A stretch of DNA of 64,000 nt from Sanguibacter sp. HDW7 (GCF_011300875.1 NZ_CP049862.1:248001-312000); one strand, 5' to 3'; positions 9,701 to 17,437 are shown, counted from the first letter of the stretch. Notes: generated by a model from the letters alone, not told the origin. Made by a program: numbers and translations.

Positions 9701-10185
9701 GCTGGTCGTTCGTGCCCAAGGTCGCGCCGGGCACGGACGCCGCCCTCTTCGGCGGCTGGAGCCTCACCGTCGTCGTCGAGGAACCCGGTGCGCCGCACGC
9801 GGACGTGCGGATCTACGACGCCCTCGAGATCCTCTCCGGCTCGACGACGAGCGAGGTGTCGTTCGTGGTGGACGAGGCGTCCGACGTGCGCCTGGGCGTC
9901 ACCGTGTGGGAGGGCGACCGGGGGATCGCCGGCGACAAGGTGACGCTCGACGGTGCGCCCCTCCTGCCCGTGGGAGGGCTCGCGAACCCCGACAACGCGT
10001 TCGACTCGACCGCGACCGGCTTCGCCGTCCCCGGCGTCGCAGGCCCGGTCAACAGCTTTGGCGTCGACGTCCGCGGGTTCGCCCCGGCGACGGTCGCGGC
10101 CGGCACGCGCATGCTCACGTTCGGCACGTCGGGCGACGCGTTCGCGCTCGCGGCCTTCACGCTGACGCTCACGCCGCGCGGCTGA
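6763..10185 (+). CDS. ECF sigma factor fused to anti-sigma zinc finger, membrane segments and surface domain
   Basis: One frame of 1140 residues holds sigma-70 region 2 (about 15-85), region 4 (about 130-190, LPERWRSVLWYTDIEGLAPADVA), and a zinc-binding anti-sigma module with H226-x3-C-x2-C in EEHLEDCARC. Hydrophobic segments follow at about 250-275 and 365-390, with an Ala/Gly-rich stretch between them, then a Pro/Thr-rich stalk with RPTDRPTADPT and APPTT repeats (about 395-545). A large beta-rich extracellular part includes a DUF11-like domain and a C-terminal domain like those in large bacterial surface proteins (AYLTWGASYGDG). GTG 6763 is preferred over an upstream TTG because GGGGGTGG lies just before it. 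It looks like a one-protein transmembrane transcription switch; release of the sigma part by proteolysis is inference. Confidence 0.88.
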   Translation: MSDDVAVEDHVLSDAELITAVRRGDTASFGVLFARHSGAATAVARRYLPASDADDAVAGAFEKVLGVLRAGKGPDVAFRAYLFTVVRRRAVEMLERGRRAAPTDDDHVFESAVGPLASSEDPALKGFEDRTVARAFQALPERWRSVLWYTDIEGLAPADVAPALGMTPNAVSALAYRAREGLRQAYLQAHLADVADDDACARTNAQLGAYVRGGLSRRESTRVEEHLEDCARCRAVALELGDLAAGMRATVAPLVVGLLGLAALGGLPLVLAGAGASAAGSAGSAGGSGTDGRSTARQTTVGAGAGLVAAGSARGGGAVIGVAGGAAAAVGGGAGAAAGASAGAAAGGAVAAGVAAGAARLGPRWLVGAAAGVAGLLVAGGLAIGAGWFDDDAPPAAGPSTTGAPSVPGGAGASTLPSEGTTEPGATTGPTTTAPTTTPTGDASVPTTPTQRPTAVPTRPPTAAPTAEPTSRPTDRPTADPTSRPTDRPTADPTSRPTAEPTTAPPTTAPPTTPPIAPPTTAPPTTAPPTTAPPTTPPVVDPPAVVTLGTSTVLVSGGAGVVDLRVQRPTVLTAPLSVRVTLPAAAEWDGAVLATSGGAASAWVCAADTPRTATCTLMPDGVARRAAEPVVFPSGVLRSIERAAAPRVATVTDTLPFAVRLAAGVVDLGSLHVEVTYGDADPVADTVSLGRALAVELDADTGQGTLVLRSTKTAGTAATTTLDVTNPGRALDAVVVEIEVPQSLTVVGEGCVGSAQADGTTTLRCTFPTLAEGGSRPIELTVQAVAGAPLTLTRLPVTLTATVGATSHEVVSGVDVQIDTDRAALRDRFQGSYRAYEIGAPTIHCAAGAGTCLQQAAGNVNNDAVSNRVVLDGQGERPFSTSSLTLPAGARVVGAYLTWGASYGDGRRPAVVPGDATSRGQGVLTVPDGVAVPVAGESRLASTALGGLLLGGRDYFQATADVTDSVRQALVRASGAHDGGWSFVPKVAPGTDAALFGGWSLTVVVEEPGAPHADVRIYDALEILSGSTTSEVSFVVDEASDVRLGVTVWEGDRGIAGDKVTLDGAPLLPVGGLANPDNAFDSTATGFAVPGVAGPVNSFGVDVRGFAPATVAAGTRMLTFGTSGDAFALAAFTLTLTPRG
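8168..8250 (+). repeat. In-frame 36-bp tandem repeat in stalk
   Basis: A 36-bp unit starting CGACGTCGCGTCCGACGG is present about 2.3 times (8168, 8204, partial at 8240). It encodes SRPTDRPTADPT repeats in the proline/threonine stalk and could vary in copy number. Confidence 0.8.
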
Positions 10186-10197
10186 TCCCGCCCGCGT

Positions 10198-10240
10198 ACG
10201 ACGTCGGCCTCCGCCCCTCAGGGGCGGAGGCCGACGTCGT
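10198..10240. terminator. Bidirectional terminator between sigma-fusion gene and upp
   Basis: A perfect 20-bp stem (10198-10217 with 10221-10240) with a TCA loop lies between two convergent genes and can serve both. Confidence 0.8.
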
Positions 10241-10252
10241 CGATGGTGGTCG

Positions 10253-10891
10253 TCAGTCGACGATGCCGTAGAGGCGGTCGCCCGCGTCGCCGAGACCCGG
10301 GTAGATGTAGGCCTTCTCGGTGAGGTGGGAGTCGACGGCGGCGACGACGATCGACACGTCGGCGCGGTCGCCGACGGCGGCCTTGAGGACCTCGATGCCC
10401 TCGGGCGCTGCGAGCAGGCACACGGCTGTGACGTCGCGGGCGCCGCGCTCGAGCACGTAGTTGATCGCGGCGACGAGGGTCGCGCCGGTCGCGAGCATGG
10501 GGTCGAGCAGGAAGACCTGGCGGCCCGTGAGGTCGTCGGGCAGGCGGTTCGCGTACGTGATGGCCTCGAGGGTCGTCTCGTCGCGCTGCATGCCGAGGAA
10601 GCCGACCTCGGCCGTCGGCAGGAGGCGCGTCATGCCCTCGAGCATGCCGAGGCCCGCGCGGAGGATCGGGATGACGATGGGCTGCGGGTCGGCGATCTTC
10701 GTGCCGGTCGTCGGGGCGACGGGCGTCGTGATCGGGACCGTGACGGTGTGCACGTCGCGCGTCGCCTCGTAGGCGAGCAGCGTGACGAGCTCGTCGACCA
10801 GGAGCCTGAAGGTGGGGGAGGCGGTCCGCTCGTCGCGGAGGACGGAGAGCTTGTGGGCCACCAGCGGGTGGTCGGCTACGTGCAGGCGCAT
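10253..10891 (-). CDS. upp: Uracil phosphoribosyltransferase
   Basis: The 212-residue protein converts uracil and PRPP to UMP in pyrimidine salvage. Diagnostic stretches are the N-terminal [13 protein letters not shown], the [13 protein letters not shown] motif, the PRPP loop [16 protein letters not shown], and the C-terminal uracil-binding [15 protein letters not shown]. Length and motif order are typical. It is a single leftward gene that ends at the shared terminator; a uracil/xanthine permease gene at 23557 may feed the same pathway. Confidence 0.98.
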   Translation of the reverse strand: MRLHVADHPLVAHKLSVLRDERTASPTFRLLVDELVTLLAYEATRDVHTVTVPITTPVAPTTGTKIADPQPIVIPILRAGLGMLEGMTRLLPTAEVGFLGMQRDETTLEAITYANRLPDDLTGRQVFLLDPMLATGATLVAAINYVLERGARDVTAVCLLAAPEGIEVLKAAVGDRADVSIVVAAVDSHLTEKAYIYPGLGDAGDRLYGIVD

Positions 10892-11043
10892 GTGGCAACG
10901 CTACCGCCCGACCCGCGCTTTCACAGGGGCCGCAGGTCCGCTGTCGCGGATCTCACGCGGGTCCGTCGTTCCGGGGAGGGCGCTGGGAGGTGCGGGTGGT
11001 GCGGCGTCCGGGTCCGGTGGCCGACGCTCGTTAGGGTGGTGGC

Positions 11044-11505
11044 GTGCACGACGACGGGCGGTGGGACGACGCGATGGGCCTCGCGCTCGACGAGGCGCGG
11101 GCTGCCCTGGTGACGGGCGACGTGCCCGTCGGGGCCGTCGTGCTCGACGCCGACGGTGTCGTCGTCGGGCGTGGCCGTAACGAGCGGGAGGCGAGCGGCG
11201 ACCCGACCGCGCACGCCGAGGTGCTCGCGCTGCGCGAGGCAGCGCGGACGCGCGGGGAGTGGCGGCTCGAGGGGTGCACGCTCGTCGTGACGCTCGAGCC
11301 GTGCGTCATGTGCGCGGGGGCGATCGTCGCAGCGCGGGTGCCGCGGCTCGTGCTGGGGGCGTGGGACCCGAAGGTCGGGGCGACGGGCTCGGCGTGGGAC
11401 CTCGTGCGGGACCCACGGCAGAACCACTTCGTCGAGGTCCACCCGGGCGTGCGCCGGGCGGAGTGCGAGCGTCTCCTCACGGACTTCTTCGACGCTCGCC
11501 GCTAG
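11044..11505 (+). CDS. tadA: tRNA-specific adenosine deaminase TadA
   Basis: The 153 residues form a cytidine-deaminase fold with the zinc and proton-shuttle motif HAEVLAL and the PCVMC zinc cysteines. TadA converts A34 to inosine in tRNA-Arg(ACG). Family features NEREASGDPTAHAE, GATGSAWDL and QNHFVEV are present. GTG 11044 is the only sensible start. The gene is divergent from upp with 152 bp between them, where I see no clear regulatory motif. Confidence 0.95.
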   Translation: MHDDGRWDDAMGLALDEARAALVTGDVPVGAVVLDADGVVVGRGRNEREASGDPTAHAEVLALREAARTRGEWRLEGCTLVVTLEPCVMCAGAIVAARVPRLVLGAWDPKVGATGSAWDLVRDPRQNHFVEVHPGVRRAECERLLTDFFDARR

Positions 11506-11586
11506 CAACGCGTCCCCACCCGACTCGTAGCGTCCGTCCACCCTGCCGGAGCGTGCAGAACGGCTTCGAGCCGAAGCGGATGATGG

Positions 11587-12387
11587 TCAGGCCAGGAGGC
11601 GACGGGTGAGCGTCTCGAGCTCTGCGTCCGTCATGCCGTGCGCGCGCAGGTACGGGCGCGTCGCCTCGCGCGAGCCGTCCTCGACCGTGTCGAGGAACTC
11701 CTCGAGCACCTCGGCAGGGCTCGTGACGAGCACTTCGGTGTAGGACTCGGCATCGTCGCCGACGAAGCGTCGCAGCAGCTCGAGCTTCGCGTCGAGCCAC
11801 GGCCCGCGCAGGCGCGCCTCGGTCTCGGCGTAGTTGGCGACGACGTCGCCGCGCGCGACGCCGACGGCGCGCAGCGCGAGCGCCACCGTGAGGCCCGTGC
11901 GGTCCTTGCCTGCCGTGCAGTGCACGAGGACACCGCCCTCGGAGCCGTCGGGCAGCGCCCCGCCGGACCCGGGCAGGCCGGCCCCGGAACCGTCGGGCAC
12001 CGACGACGACGGAACCGCGACGTACCGCACAGCCTCGGTGAGGGTCGTGCCGCAGTCCGCGGCCATGCTCACGTACATCGCGCGGAGCGACGTGCCGACG
12101 GTCGCGAACGAGCGGGCCGAGCCGGTGAAGATCGGCATGCTGCGCACGTCGAAGCCGGCGGCGGCGAAGGGCGTCGGCTGGTGGCCGGCCTCCTCGAGGT
12201 CGCGCAGGTCGAGCACGTGCCGTACGCCCGCGGTGCGCAGCACGTCGAGCGTGGTGTCGTCGAGGGGCCCGGGGGCGTCGGAGCGCAGCAGGACGCCGGA
12301 CCGTACGGTCGAGGTGCCCGCGGCGAGCCCGCCGACGTCGCGGAGGTTGGCGAAGCCGGGGACGGTCGAGAGGTCGGGGGTGCTCAT
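11587..12387 (-). CDS. Tyrosine-protein phosphatase (PTP/DSP-like)
   Basis: The 266-residue soluble protein has the phosphatase loop HCTAGKDRTG with nucleophile C157 and the N-terminal FANLRDVGG plus LLRSDAP motifs of the MptpB-like tyrosine phosphatase family. A Gly/Ser/Pro-rich insertion of about 25 residues (about 127-152) precedes the P loop. ATG 12387 overlaps the upstream sirtuin stop by 4 bp, so the two are a coupled operon. The substrate is unknown; in this family proteins or phosphoinositides are possible. Confidence 0.9.
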   Translation of the reverse strand: MSTPDLSTVPGFANLRDVGGLAAGTSTVRSGVLLRSDAPGPLDDTTLDVLRTAGVRHVLDLRDLEEAGHQPTPFAAAGFDVRSMPIFTGSARSFATVGTSLRAMYVSMAADCGTTLTEAVRYVAVPSSSVPDGSGAGLPGSGGALPDGSEGGVLVHCTAGKDRTGLTVALALRAVGVARGDVVANYAETEARLRGPWLDAKLELLRRFVGDDAESYTEVLVTSPAEVLEEFLDTVEDGSREATRPYLRAHGMTDAELETLTRRLLA

Positions 12388-13274
12388 GCCGTGATCCTGC
12401 CACCGCTCACGGCGGACGTCGTGGGCCGTGCGGGCACGGGCAGCAGACGGGGCAGGAGCCCGACGAGGGTCTCGCTCGTGCCGGCGTCGAGCCGGAGCGT
12501 CGCGAGCTCGTCGCCGCGGGTCGCGCCGCGGTTGACGATCGCGACGGGCGTGCCGCGCCGGGCGGCGTGCCGCACGAACCGCAGGCCTGAGTGGACGGTG
12601 AGGGACGAGCCGGCGACGAGCAGCACGTCGGCGTCGTCGACGAGCGCGAACGCGCGTCCGACGCGCTCCCGCGGCACCTGCTCGCCGAAGTAGACGATGT
12701 CGGGCTTGAGGATGCCGCCGCACGAGTCGCACGGCGCGACGACGAACCCGGCGGTGGCCTCGATGACCGCGTCGGCGTCGGGTGCGATCTCGATGTCGCC
12801 GACGGGCCCGTGGGACTCGCGGAAGCCGGGGTTGAGGGCGGTGAGCCGGGCGTCGAGCGTTTCACGTGGAACGACGGCCTGGCAGGCCAGGCACGTCACG
12901 CGGTCGAAGGACCCGTGGAGGTCGACGACGGTGCGTGTGCCGGCCCGCTGGTGGAGCGTGTCGACGTTCTGCGTGACGACGCCCGTGACGTGGCCCGACG
13001 CCTCGAGCGCGGTGAGCGCGCGGTGCCCGTCGTTGGGGCGCGTCGCGGCCATGTGTCGCCAGCCGACGTGGTTGCGGGCCCAGTAGTGGCGTCGGAAGCC
13101 CGCGTCGCCGACGAACTGCTCGTACGTCATGGGGTTGCGGGGAGCCGAGCCCGGCCCGCGGTAGTCGGGGATGCCCGAGTCCGTCGAGAGCCCTGCGCCC
13201 GTGAGGACGAGCGTGCGCGCGCCGCGCATGAGCGCGGCGAGGTCGGCGGCGGGGGTGAGGGTCGGGGCAGGCAC
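12384..13274 (-). CDS. NAD-dependent protein deacylase (sirtuin)
   Basis: The 296-residue protein has the Rossmann motif GAGLSTDSGIPDYRG, the TQNVDTLH motif, the catalytic His in VDLHGS, a four-cysteine zinc site (CLAC and CDSCGG), VYFGEQVP and GSSLTVHSG. Sirtuins remove acyl groups from lysines and consume NAD. The length and motifs fit class II or class III-like bacterial forms. It is translationally coupled to the tyrosine phosphatase, so both may edit post-translational marks; that link is inference. Confidence 0.95.
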   Translation of the reverse strand: MPAPTLTPAADLAALMRGARTLVLTGAGLSTDSGIPDYRGPGSAPRNPMTYEQFVGDAGFRRHYWARNHVGWRHMAATRPNDGHRALTALEASGHVTGVVTQNVDTLHQRAGTRTVVDLHGSFDRVTCLACQAVVPRETLDARLTALNPGFRESHGPVGDIEIAPDADAVIEATAGFVVAPCDSCGGILKPDIVYFGEQVPRERVGRAFALVDDADVLLVAGSSLTVHSGLRFVRHAARRGTPVAIVNRGATRGDELATLRLDAGTSETLVGLLPRLLPVPARPTTSAVSGGRITA

Positions 13275-13442
13275 CTTGCCACGCTACGGCGCGGCCGTGC
13301 GCAGGTGCAGTGACCCACGACGCAGTGTTCGGGCCTCCGTGACCAACGCCTCGTCCGTTGGGGGCGTAACGTCCTGACAGGCGGGCTCTTCGCGGTGGGA
13401 CGCTGCGAGAGGCCCATGTCCAGCATCAAGGGAGGCCGCACC

Positions 13443-14969
13443 ATGGCGACAACCGCCGGATCGAGGTCCGACACACGCTTCTTCGGGCACCCGCTCGGAC
13501 TCATGACGCTGTTCGGCACGGAGCTGTGGGAACGGTTCAGCTACTACGGGATGCGCGCCATCCTGCTGTACTTCATCACCGACACGCTCGCGAACGGCGG
13601 CCTCGGCCTCGACCGTTCGACGGGTGTCGCGGTCACGTCGATCTACGGCGCGAGCGTCTACCTGCTCTCCGTCGTCGGTGGCTGGCTCGCCGACCGGGTC
13701 ATCGGCGCACGGCGTGCGACCCTCTACGGCGGTCTCGTCATCGCGCTCGGCCACGTGCTGCTCGCGCTGCCCGGCGGCGCGGGTCCCGCGTTCGCGGGCA
13801 TCATCGCGGTCGCGATCGGTACGGGCCTGCTCAAGCCCAACGTCTCGAGCATGGTCGGCGAGCTCTACGCACGCGACGACAACCGTCGCGACGGTGGCTT
13901 CGCGATCTTCTACATGGGCATCAACCTCGGCTCGTTCTTCTCGCCGATCATCGTCGGCGCCGTGCGCAGCGCGGCGGGCTACCACGCGGGCTTCCTCGTC
14001 GCCGCGATCGGCATGGCGTTCGCTCTGGTGTTCTTCATCCTCGGCCGCAAGGTCCTCCACGGCGCGGGGGACGTCGTCGGGAACCCGATCACGGCCGACG
14101 AGCGGCCCGCGCTGGTCCGCGCGGGCCTCGCCATTCTGGGCCTCGTCCTCCTCGCTGTCGGGGCGTCGGCCGTCGTGCAGAGCGTGCGCGCGGACGGGGC
14201 GGCGTTCGGCACGAGCGGCATCGTCGACGCGATCTCCTACCTCGCGTTCGCCGCGCCCATCGGCTACTTCCTCGTCATGCTCCGCTCGCCCAAGGTCACG
14301 GCGCCCGAGCGCTCGCGGGTGCTCGCGTACATCCCGCTGTTCATCGCGGCGATGCTCTTCTGGATGATCAACGAGCAGGCGGCGAGCTCGCTCGCGGCGT
14401 TCGCCGAGGACCGCACGGTTCTCACGTTCCTGGGCTTCACGATCCAGCCGGAGTTCTTCCAGTCGGTCAACCCGGCGATCATCATCGTCGGAGCCCCCAT
14501 CATGGCGGGCGTGTGGATGCGGCTCGGCGACAGGGGCCCGACGGTTGCGCACAAGTTCGGCATCGGGCTCGCGCTCGCGGCGTCGTCGTTCGTGCTCCTC
14601 TCGGTGCTCACGGCGTCGTTCGGCGACGCGAAGGTGCCCGCGTGGGTGCTGGTCCTCACGTATGCGGTCCAGACTGTCGGCGAGCTGTTCCTCTCGCCCG
14701 TCGGCCTCGCGGCGACGACGCTCCTGGCGCCGCGCGCGTTCCGCTCGCAGGCGATGGCGCTGTGGTTCCTCGCGCCTGCGGCTGGCCAGGCGATCACGGC
14801 CCAGCTCGTCTCGGCGACGGAGAACCTCGCGGAGTCGTACGTGCCGTACTTCGGCACGGTCGGCGGCGTGACGCTGGGCCTCGCGGGCCTCTTCTTCCTT
14901 GTCGCGCCGTGGATCCAGCGGCGCATCACCGAGGGCGAGGACGAGACGCCGGAGCCGGCCGCGCACTGA
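13443..14969 (+). CDS. POT/PTR-family proton-coupled oligopeptide transporter
   Basis: The 508-residue membrane protein has about 14 hydrophobic segments. The POT signature near the N-terminus reads GTELWERFSYYGMRAIL (ExxER type proton-coupling motif), followed by GGWLADRVIGARRATLYGG and FYMGINLGSFFSPII. It imports di- and tripeptides with protons. ATG 13443 is preferred to upstream GTG or ATG codons because GGAGG lies 7 nt before it. It stands alone, upstream of tRNA-Ser. Confidence 0.95.
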   Translation: MATTAGSRSDTRFFGHPLGLMTLFGTELWERFSYYGMRAILLYFITDTLANGGLGLDRSTGVAVTSIYGASVYLLSVVGGWLADRVIGARRATLYGGLVIALGHVLLALPGGAGPAFAGIIAVAIGTGLLKPNVSSMVGELYARDDNRRDGGFAIFYMGINLGSFFSPIIVGAVRSAAGYHAGFLVAAIGMAFALVFFILGRKVLHGAGDVVGNPITADERPALVRAGLAILGLVLLAVGASAVVQSVRADGAAFGTSGIVDAISYLAFAAPIGYFLVMLRSPKVTAPERSRVLAYIPLFIAAMLFWMINEQAASSLAAFAEDRTVLTFLGFTIQPEFFQSVNPAIIIVGAPIMAGVWMRLGDRGPTVAHKFGIGLALAASSFVLLSVLTASFGDAKVPAWVLVLTYAVQTVGELFLSPVGLAATTLLAPRAFRSQAMALWFLAPAAGQAITAQLVSATENLAESYVPYFGTVGGVTLGLAGLFFLVAPWIQRRITEGEDETPEPAAH

Positions 14970-15021
14970 CCGGCGGCCCGATTTCGGAATCGAGCGATCG
15001 GCTTGTATTCTCGTCGGGCTA

Positions 15022-15110
15022 GGTAGCGTGTCCGAGCGGCCTAAGGAGCACGCCTCGAAAGCGTGTGTGGTTAACAGCCACCGTGGGTTCAAATCCCACC
15101 GCTACCGCCA
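15022..15110 (+). tRNA. tRNA-Ser(CGA)
   Basis: The 89-nt gene folds as a class II tRNA: acceptor GGTAGCG/CGCTACC (15022-15028 with 15100-15106), discriminator G and encoded CCA at 15108-15110. The anticodon stem is CACGC/GCGTG, the loop CTCGAAA has anticodon CGA at 15056-15058, a long variable arm follows, and the T arm is GTGGG-TTCAAAT-CCCAC. It reads UCG codons. TATTCT at 15006-15011 could be its -10 box. Confidence 0.96.
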
Positions 15111-15116
15111 GCGTGA

Positions 15117-15150
15117 CGAAGCCCCCCACGGTTCACCGTGGGGGGCTTCG
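15117..15150. terminator. Terminator after tRNA-Ser
   Basis: A perfect 15-bp stem (15117-15131 with 15136-15150) with a TTCA loop begins 7 nt after the tRNA. It can also terminate the leftward gene ending at 15192. Confidence 0.8.
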
Positions 15151-15191
15151 ACGTTCCCAGGCGTGGCCGTCGCGCGAGCGACGGACGACGA

Positions 15192-16526
15192 CTACCCGCC
15201 GTCCGTGATGGCGAACCGGAACCCGTCGGTGAACGCGTTGCCCGAGTGCGTGACGGACGTGCTCCGTGGGCTGATGACCGCGCAGTGCGCGTGCGCCGTC
15301 GCGGTGCCGAACGTGTTGTCGACGACGTTGACGCCCGCGATCGCTCCGTGGCCGCCCTCGGCGAGGTTGATCGAGCACGAGCCGCCGTCGATGCTGTTGC
15401 CCTCGATGCGCACGTCACTCACCCGGTTCGAGTTCTGGACGATCATCACCGAGGCGCTCTTCGCCCCCTCGAAGCGGTTGCCGAGGATCCGGAAGCCCCG
15501 GCCGTGCGAGATCTGGATGTTGTCGTCGTGGCTCGGTCCGCCGCCGTGCAGGGGGTCGCTCGCGTAGTGGAGGTTGTCGTGGAACCACGAGTCCTCGACG
15601 CGGATGCCGCCTCCGGTCGCCGAGAGCTGGTCGATGACGTCGTGGACGTCGGTGCGCAGCATCGTGAGGTTCGAGCCGACGACGCCCTTGATGAGGTGGG
15701 TCGGGTGCGCGGCGTAGATCTCGGTGTCGACGATCTTCGTGCCGGCTGCGTCCTCGGAGATCTGCACGAGGTAGCTCTGCTGGGTGACGACCCGGCCGCG
15801 GATGATGCTGCGCTTGATCGTCACGTCGTCGGCGTAGATCTTCACGAGGCCGCGGACGTCGAGGGCGTCGATGACGGTGCCGTCCTTGGTGATGGTGAGG
15901 TCTCCGTCGTGCCGCGTGAGCTTGGTGCCGCGGGGGACGCCGGTCGTCGACGGGCCGGGGTGGGTGCGGGGCGGCGCGAGGGTCGGCGGAGCCGTGGTCG
16001 GCTCGGGCTCCCGGGTCGGTTCCGGCGTGGGGGTGGGAGCGTCGGTGGGCACCTGGGTGGTGGGGTCGCGGCTCGGCTCCGGACTCGGCGCGGAGGAGGT
16101 CGTCGGTGCGGCGGGCTCCCCGGGCTCGGTCGTCTCGGGTGCGGGCGTCGTCGGTGGTGCGGCTGGCGTGGTCGACGTCGTGGGGCCTGTGCCGGGGGAT
16201 CCCGTGGTGCTGGGGGTGCCCGACGGGTCTGCGGTCGTCGGTGGTGCGCCGTCCGGGGTCGCCGCGCCGGGGGCCCCCGACGTGCCCGGGAGGTCGTCGA
16301 ACGGCGTGATCGTCGCCCCCACGGGGTCGCGCACGATCGAGCGCGATGCTGCGTCGGGGCCGCCGTGCCCGTCCGTGAGCGTGGCCGTCGGACCGTAGAA
16401 GTCCGCGGGCAGCGGCTCAGCCGTCATGCGGTCGACGACGGTCATCCCGACCGGGGTCGCGAGGGCGATCGCGACCGCGGCGAAGGCCGAGGCGAGCAGG
16501 AGGTGGCGAGGGCGAGGGCGGTGCAT
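15192..16526 (-). CDS. Secreted or membrane-anchored right-handed beta-helix protein
   Basis: Starting at ATG 16526 (MHRPRPRHLLLASAFAAVAI) the 444-residue protein has an N-terminal signal or anchor helix. A low-complexity Pro/Thr/Ser linker (about 70-205) and a C-terminal domain of about 230 residues follow, with repeated V-x-I-x-x-S/N-x-I turns such as DDVTIKRSIIRG, LTMLRTDVHDV and VSDVRIEGNSIDGG, typical of pectate-lyase-like parallel beta-helices. Such domains bind or cleave polysaccharide. No catalytic site can be named from sequence alone, so polysaccharide lyase, hydrolase and adhesin all remain possible. A terminator hairpin lies upstream at 16618-16649. Confidence 0.8.
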   Translation of the reverse strand: MHRPRPRHLLLASAFAAVAIALATPVGMTVVDRMTAEPLPADFYGPTATLTDGHGGPDAASRSIVRDPVGATITPFDDLPGTSGAPGAATPDGAPPTTADPSGTPSTTGSPGTGPTTSTTPAAPPTTPAPETTEPGEPAAPTTSSAPSPEPSRDPTTQVPTDAPTPTPEPTREPEPTTAPPTLAPPRTHPGPSTTGVPRGTKLTRHDGDLTITKDGTVIDALDVRGLVKIYADDVTIKRSIIRGRVVTQQSYLVQISEDAAGTKIVDTEIYAAHPTHLIKGVVGSNLTMLRTDVHDVIDQLSATGGGIRVEDSWFHDNLHYASDPLHGGGPSHDDNIQISHGRGFRILGNRFEGAKSASVMIVQNSNRVSDVRIEGNSIDGGSCSINLAEGGHGAIAGVNVVDNTFGTATAHAHCAVISPRSTSVTHSGNAFTDGFRFAITDGG

Positions 16527-16617
16527 GCCAACGATCGTGGCCAGAAGGCACTCGATCTGTCTCCCGGAACGCCTGGACCGTCCCGGATGGTGGAACGCCG
16601 TGGGTGTCCCCACCCCC

Positions 16618-16649
16618 GGGGCGCGGCCCGCGCGGGTGGGCCGCGCCCC
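16618..16649. terminator. Terminator after the CueP gene
   Basis: A perfect 12-bp GC stem (16618-16629 with 16638-16649) with an 8-nt loop lies between the leftward CueP gene and the leftward beta-helix gene. Confidence 0.6.
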
Positions 16650-16695
16650 CAGTGCTTGCGGGGCGTGAGGGGGTGACCTGCTGGGACGCAGGCGG

Positions 16696-17310
16696 TCAGG
16701 CGATCCGCAGCGTCGTCACGCAGGTGGGGTCGTCGTCGCCCGTGCCGAGGTTGACCTGACCGGTGCGCCCGTCGGGCGTGGTCACCGTGACGACGCCGGT
16801 GGTACCGCGCGGCACCCACGTCCCGACGAAGCCGTTGGGGCCGGTCCGCGTCTCGGCGGTATGAACGACGGTGCCGTCGTCGGCGGTGATCGTCAGGGTG
16901 AGGTCGGTGTCGGCGAGCTCGCCCTGGCACGTCGTGAGCGAGTGGTAGAAGCACTCGTGGGTCTGTCCGGCGAAGGGGGCGACGGAGACGTAGAAGAGGT
17001 CCTCGGGGAGCGGGACCTGTGCCTCGCCGGCGTCGGTGCTCAGCAGCAGGTGGTCGGTGCGGACGCTCGCCATGAGGGTGGCGGGGCGGTCGTCGCCGCC
17101 GAGCTTCTCGAGGCGGTCGACGATCTCGCGTCCGTCGAGGCCGTCGAGCTCGTAGGGGGCGAGCAGCGTGTCGGCGTCGACCTGGGCGGGCGTGGTCGTC
17201 GTGGGGGCGCTCGTCGGCGCAGTGTCGGGCGCCCCGGTGCAGGCGCCGAGCGCGAGGGCTGCGGCGAGGGCGAGGGCTGGGGCTGCGGCAAGGGCGGGGC
17301 GGCGTCGCAC
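16696..17310 (-). CDS. cueP: CueP-family copper-binding lipoprotein
   Basis: The 204-residue protein starts at GTG 17310 with GGAGGA upstream. It has a lipoprotein signal ending LALGAC (C24) and a Thr-rich linker. The CueP core carries FYVSVAPFAGQTHECFYHSL followed by TTCQGEL and a C-terminal DDDPTCVTTLRIA. The conserved Cys and His of these motifs match the Salmonella CueP family, which holds periplasmic copper. A CsoR-like palindrome lies 37 bp upstream. The expected role is extracytoplasmic copper binding at the outer face of the membrane. Confidence 0.9.
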   Translation of the reverse strand: MRRRPALAAAPALALAAALALGACTGAPDTAPTSAPTTTTPAQVDADTLLAPYELDGLDGREIVDRLEKLGGDDRPATLMASVRTDHLLLSTDAGEAQVPLPEDLFYVSVAPFAGQTHECFYHSLTTCQGELADTDLTLTITADDGTVVHTAETRTGPNGFVGTWVPRGTTGVVTVTTPDGRTGQVNLGTGDDDPTCVTTLRIA

Positions 17311-17346
17311 GGGGCGTCTCCTCCGGTCGGGGTCGGAACCTCCACA

Positions 17347-17363
17347 ATACCCCGACGGGGTAT
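17347..17363. promoter_or_regulatory. CsoR-like copper operator
   Basis: ATACCCC-gac-GGGGTAT is a perfect 7-bp inverted repeat with a 3-bp centre and resembles the operators of actinobacterial CsoR copper repressors (TACCC/GGGTA type). It lies 37-53 bp upstream of the CueP gene and 75 bp upstream of the divergent GH13 gene, so Cu(I) derepression of CueP is the natural reading. Confidence 0.8.
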
Positions 17364-17409
17364 GTGGTGCGGAGTGTCCGTGGGGTGGTGCCCCCAAGGG
17401 CCTCGCGAG

Positions 17410-17418
17410 TTGCTGCAA
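17410..17418. promoter_or_regulatory. LacI-like half-palindrome before the GH13 gene
   Basis: TTGCTGCAA is a palindrome around a central T, 20 bp before the GTG start of the GH13 gene. TTGC-GCAA cores are common in operators of LacI-type sugar repressors. The site is short, so this is tentative. Confidence 0.35.
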
Positions 17419-17437
17419 GGCTGCATAGGCTGGGTGG

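Noticed and set aside
15192-16526. Pectate lyase assignment for the beta-helix protein
   Set aside because: The repeat pattern supports the fold, but no lyase active-site Asp/Arg cluster could be placed, so no enzyme name is given.
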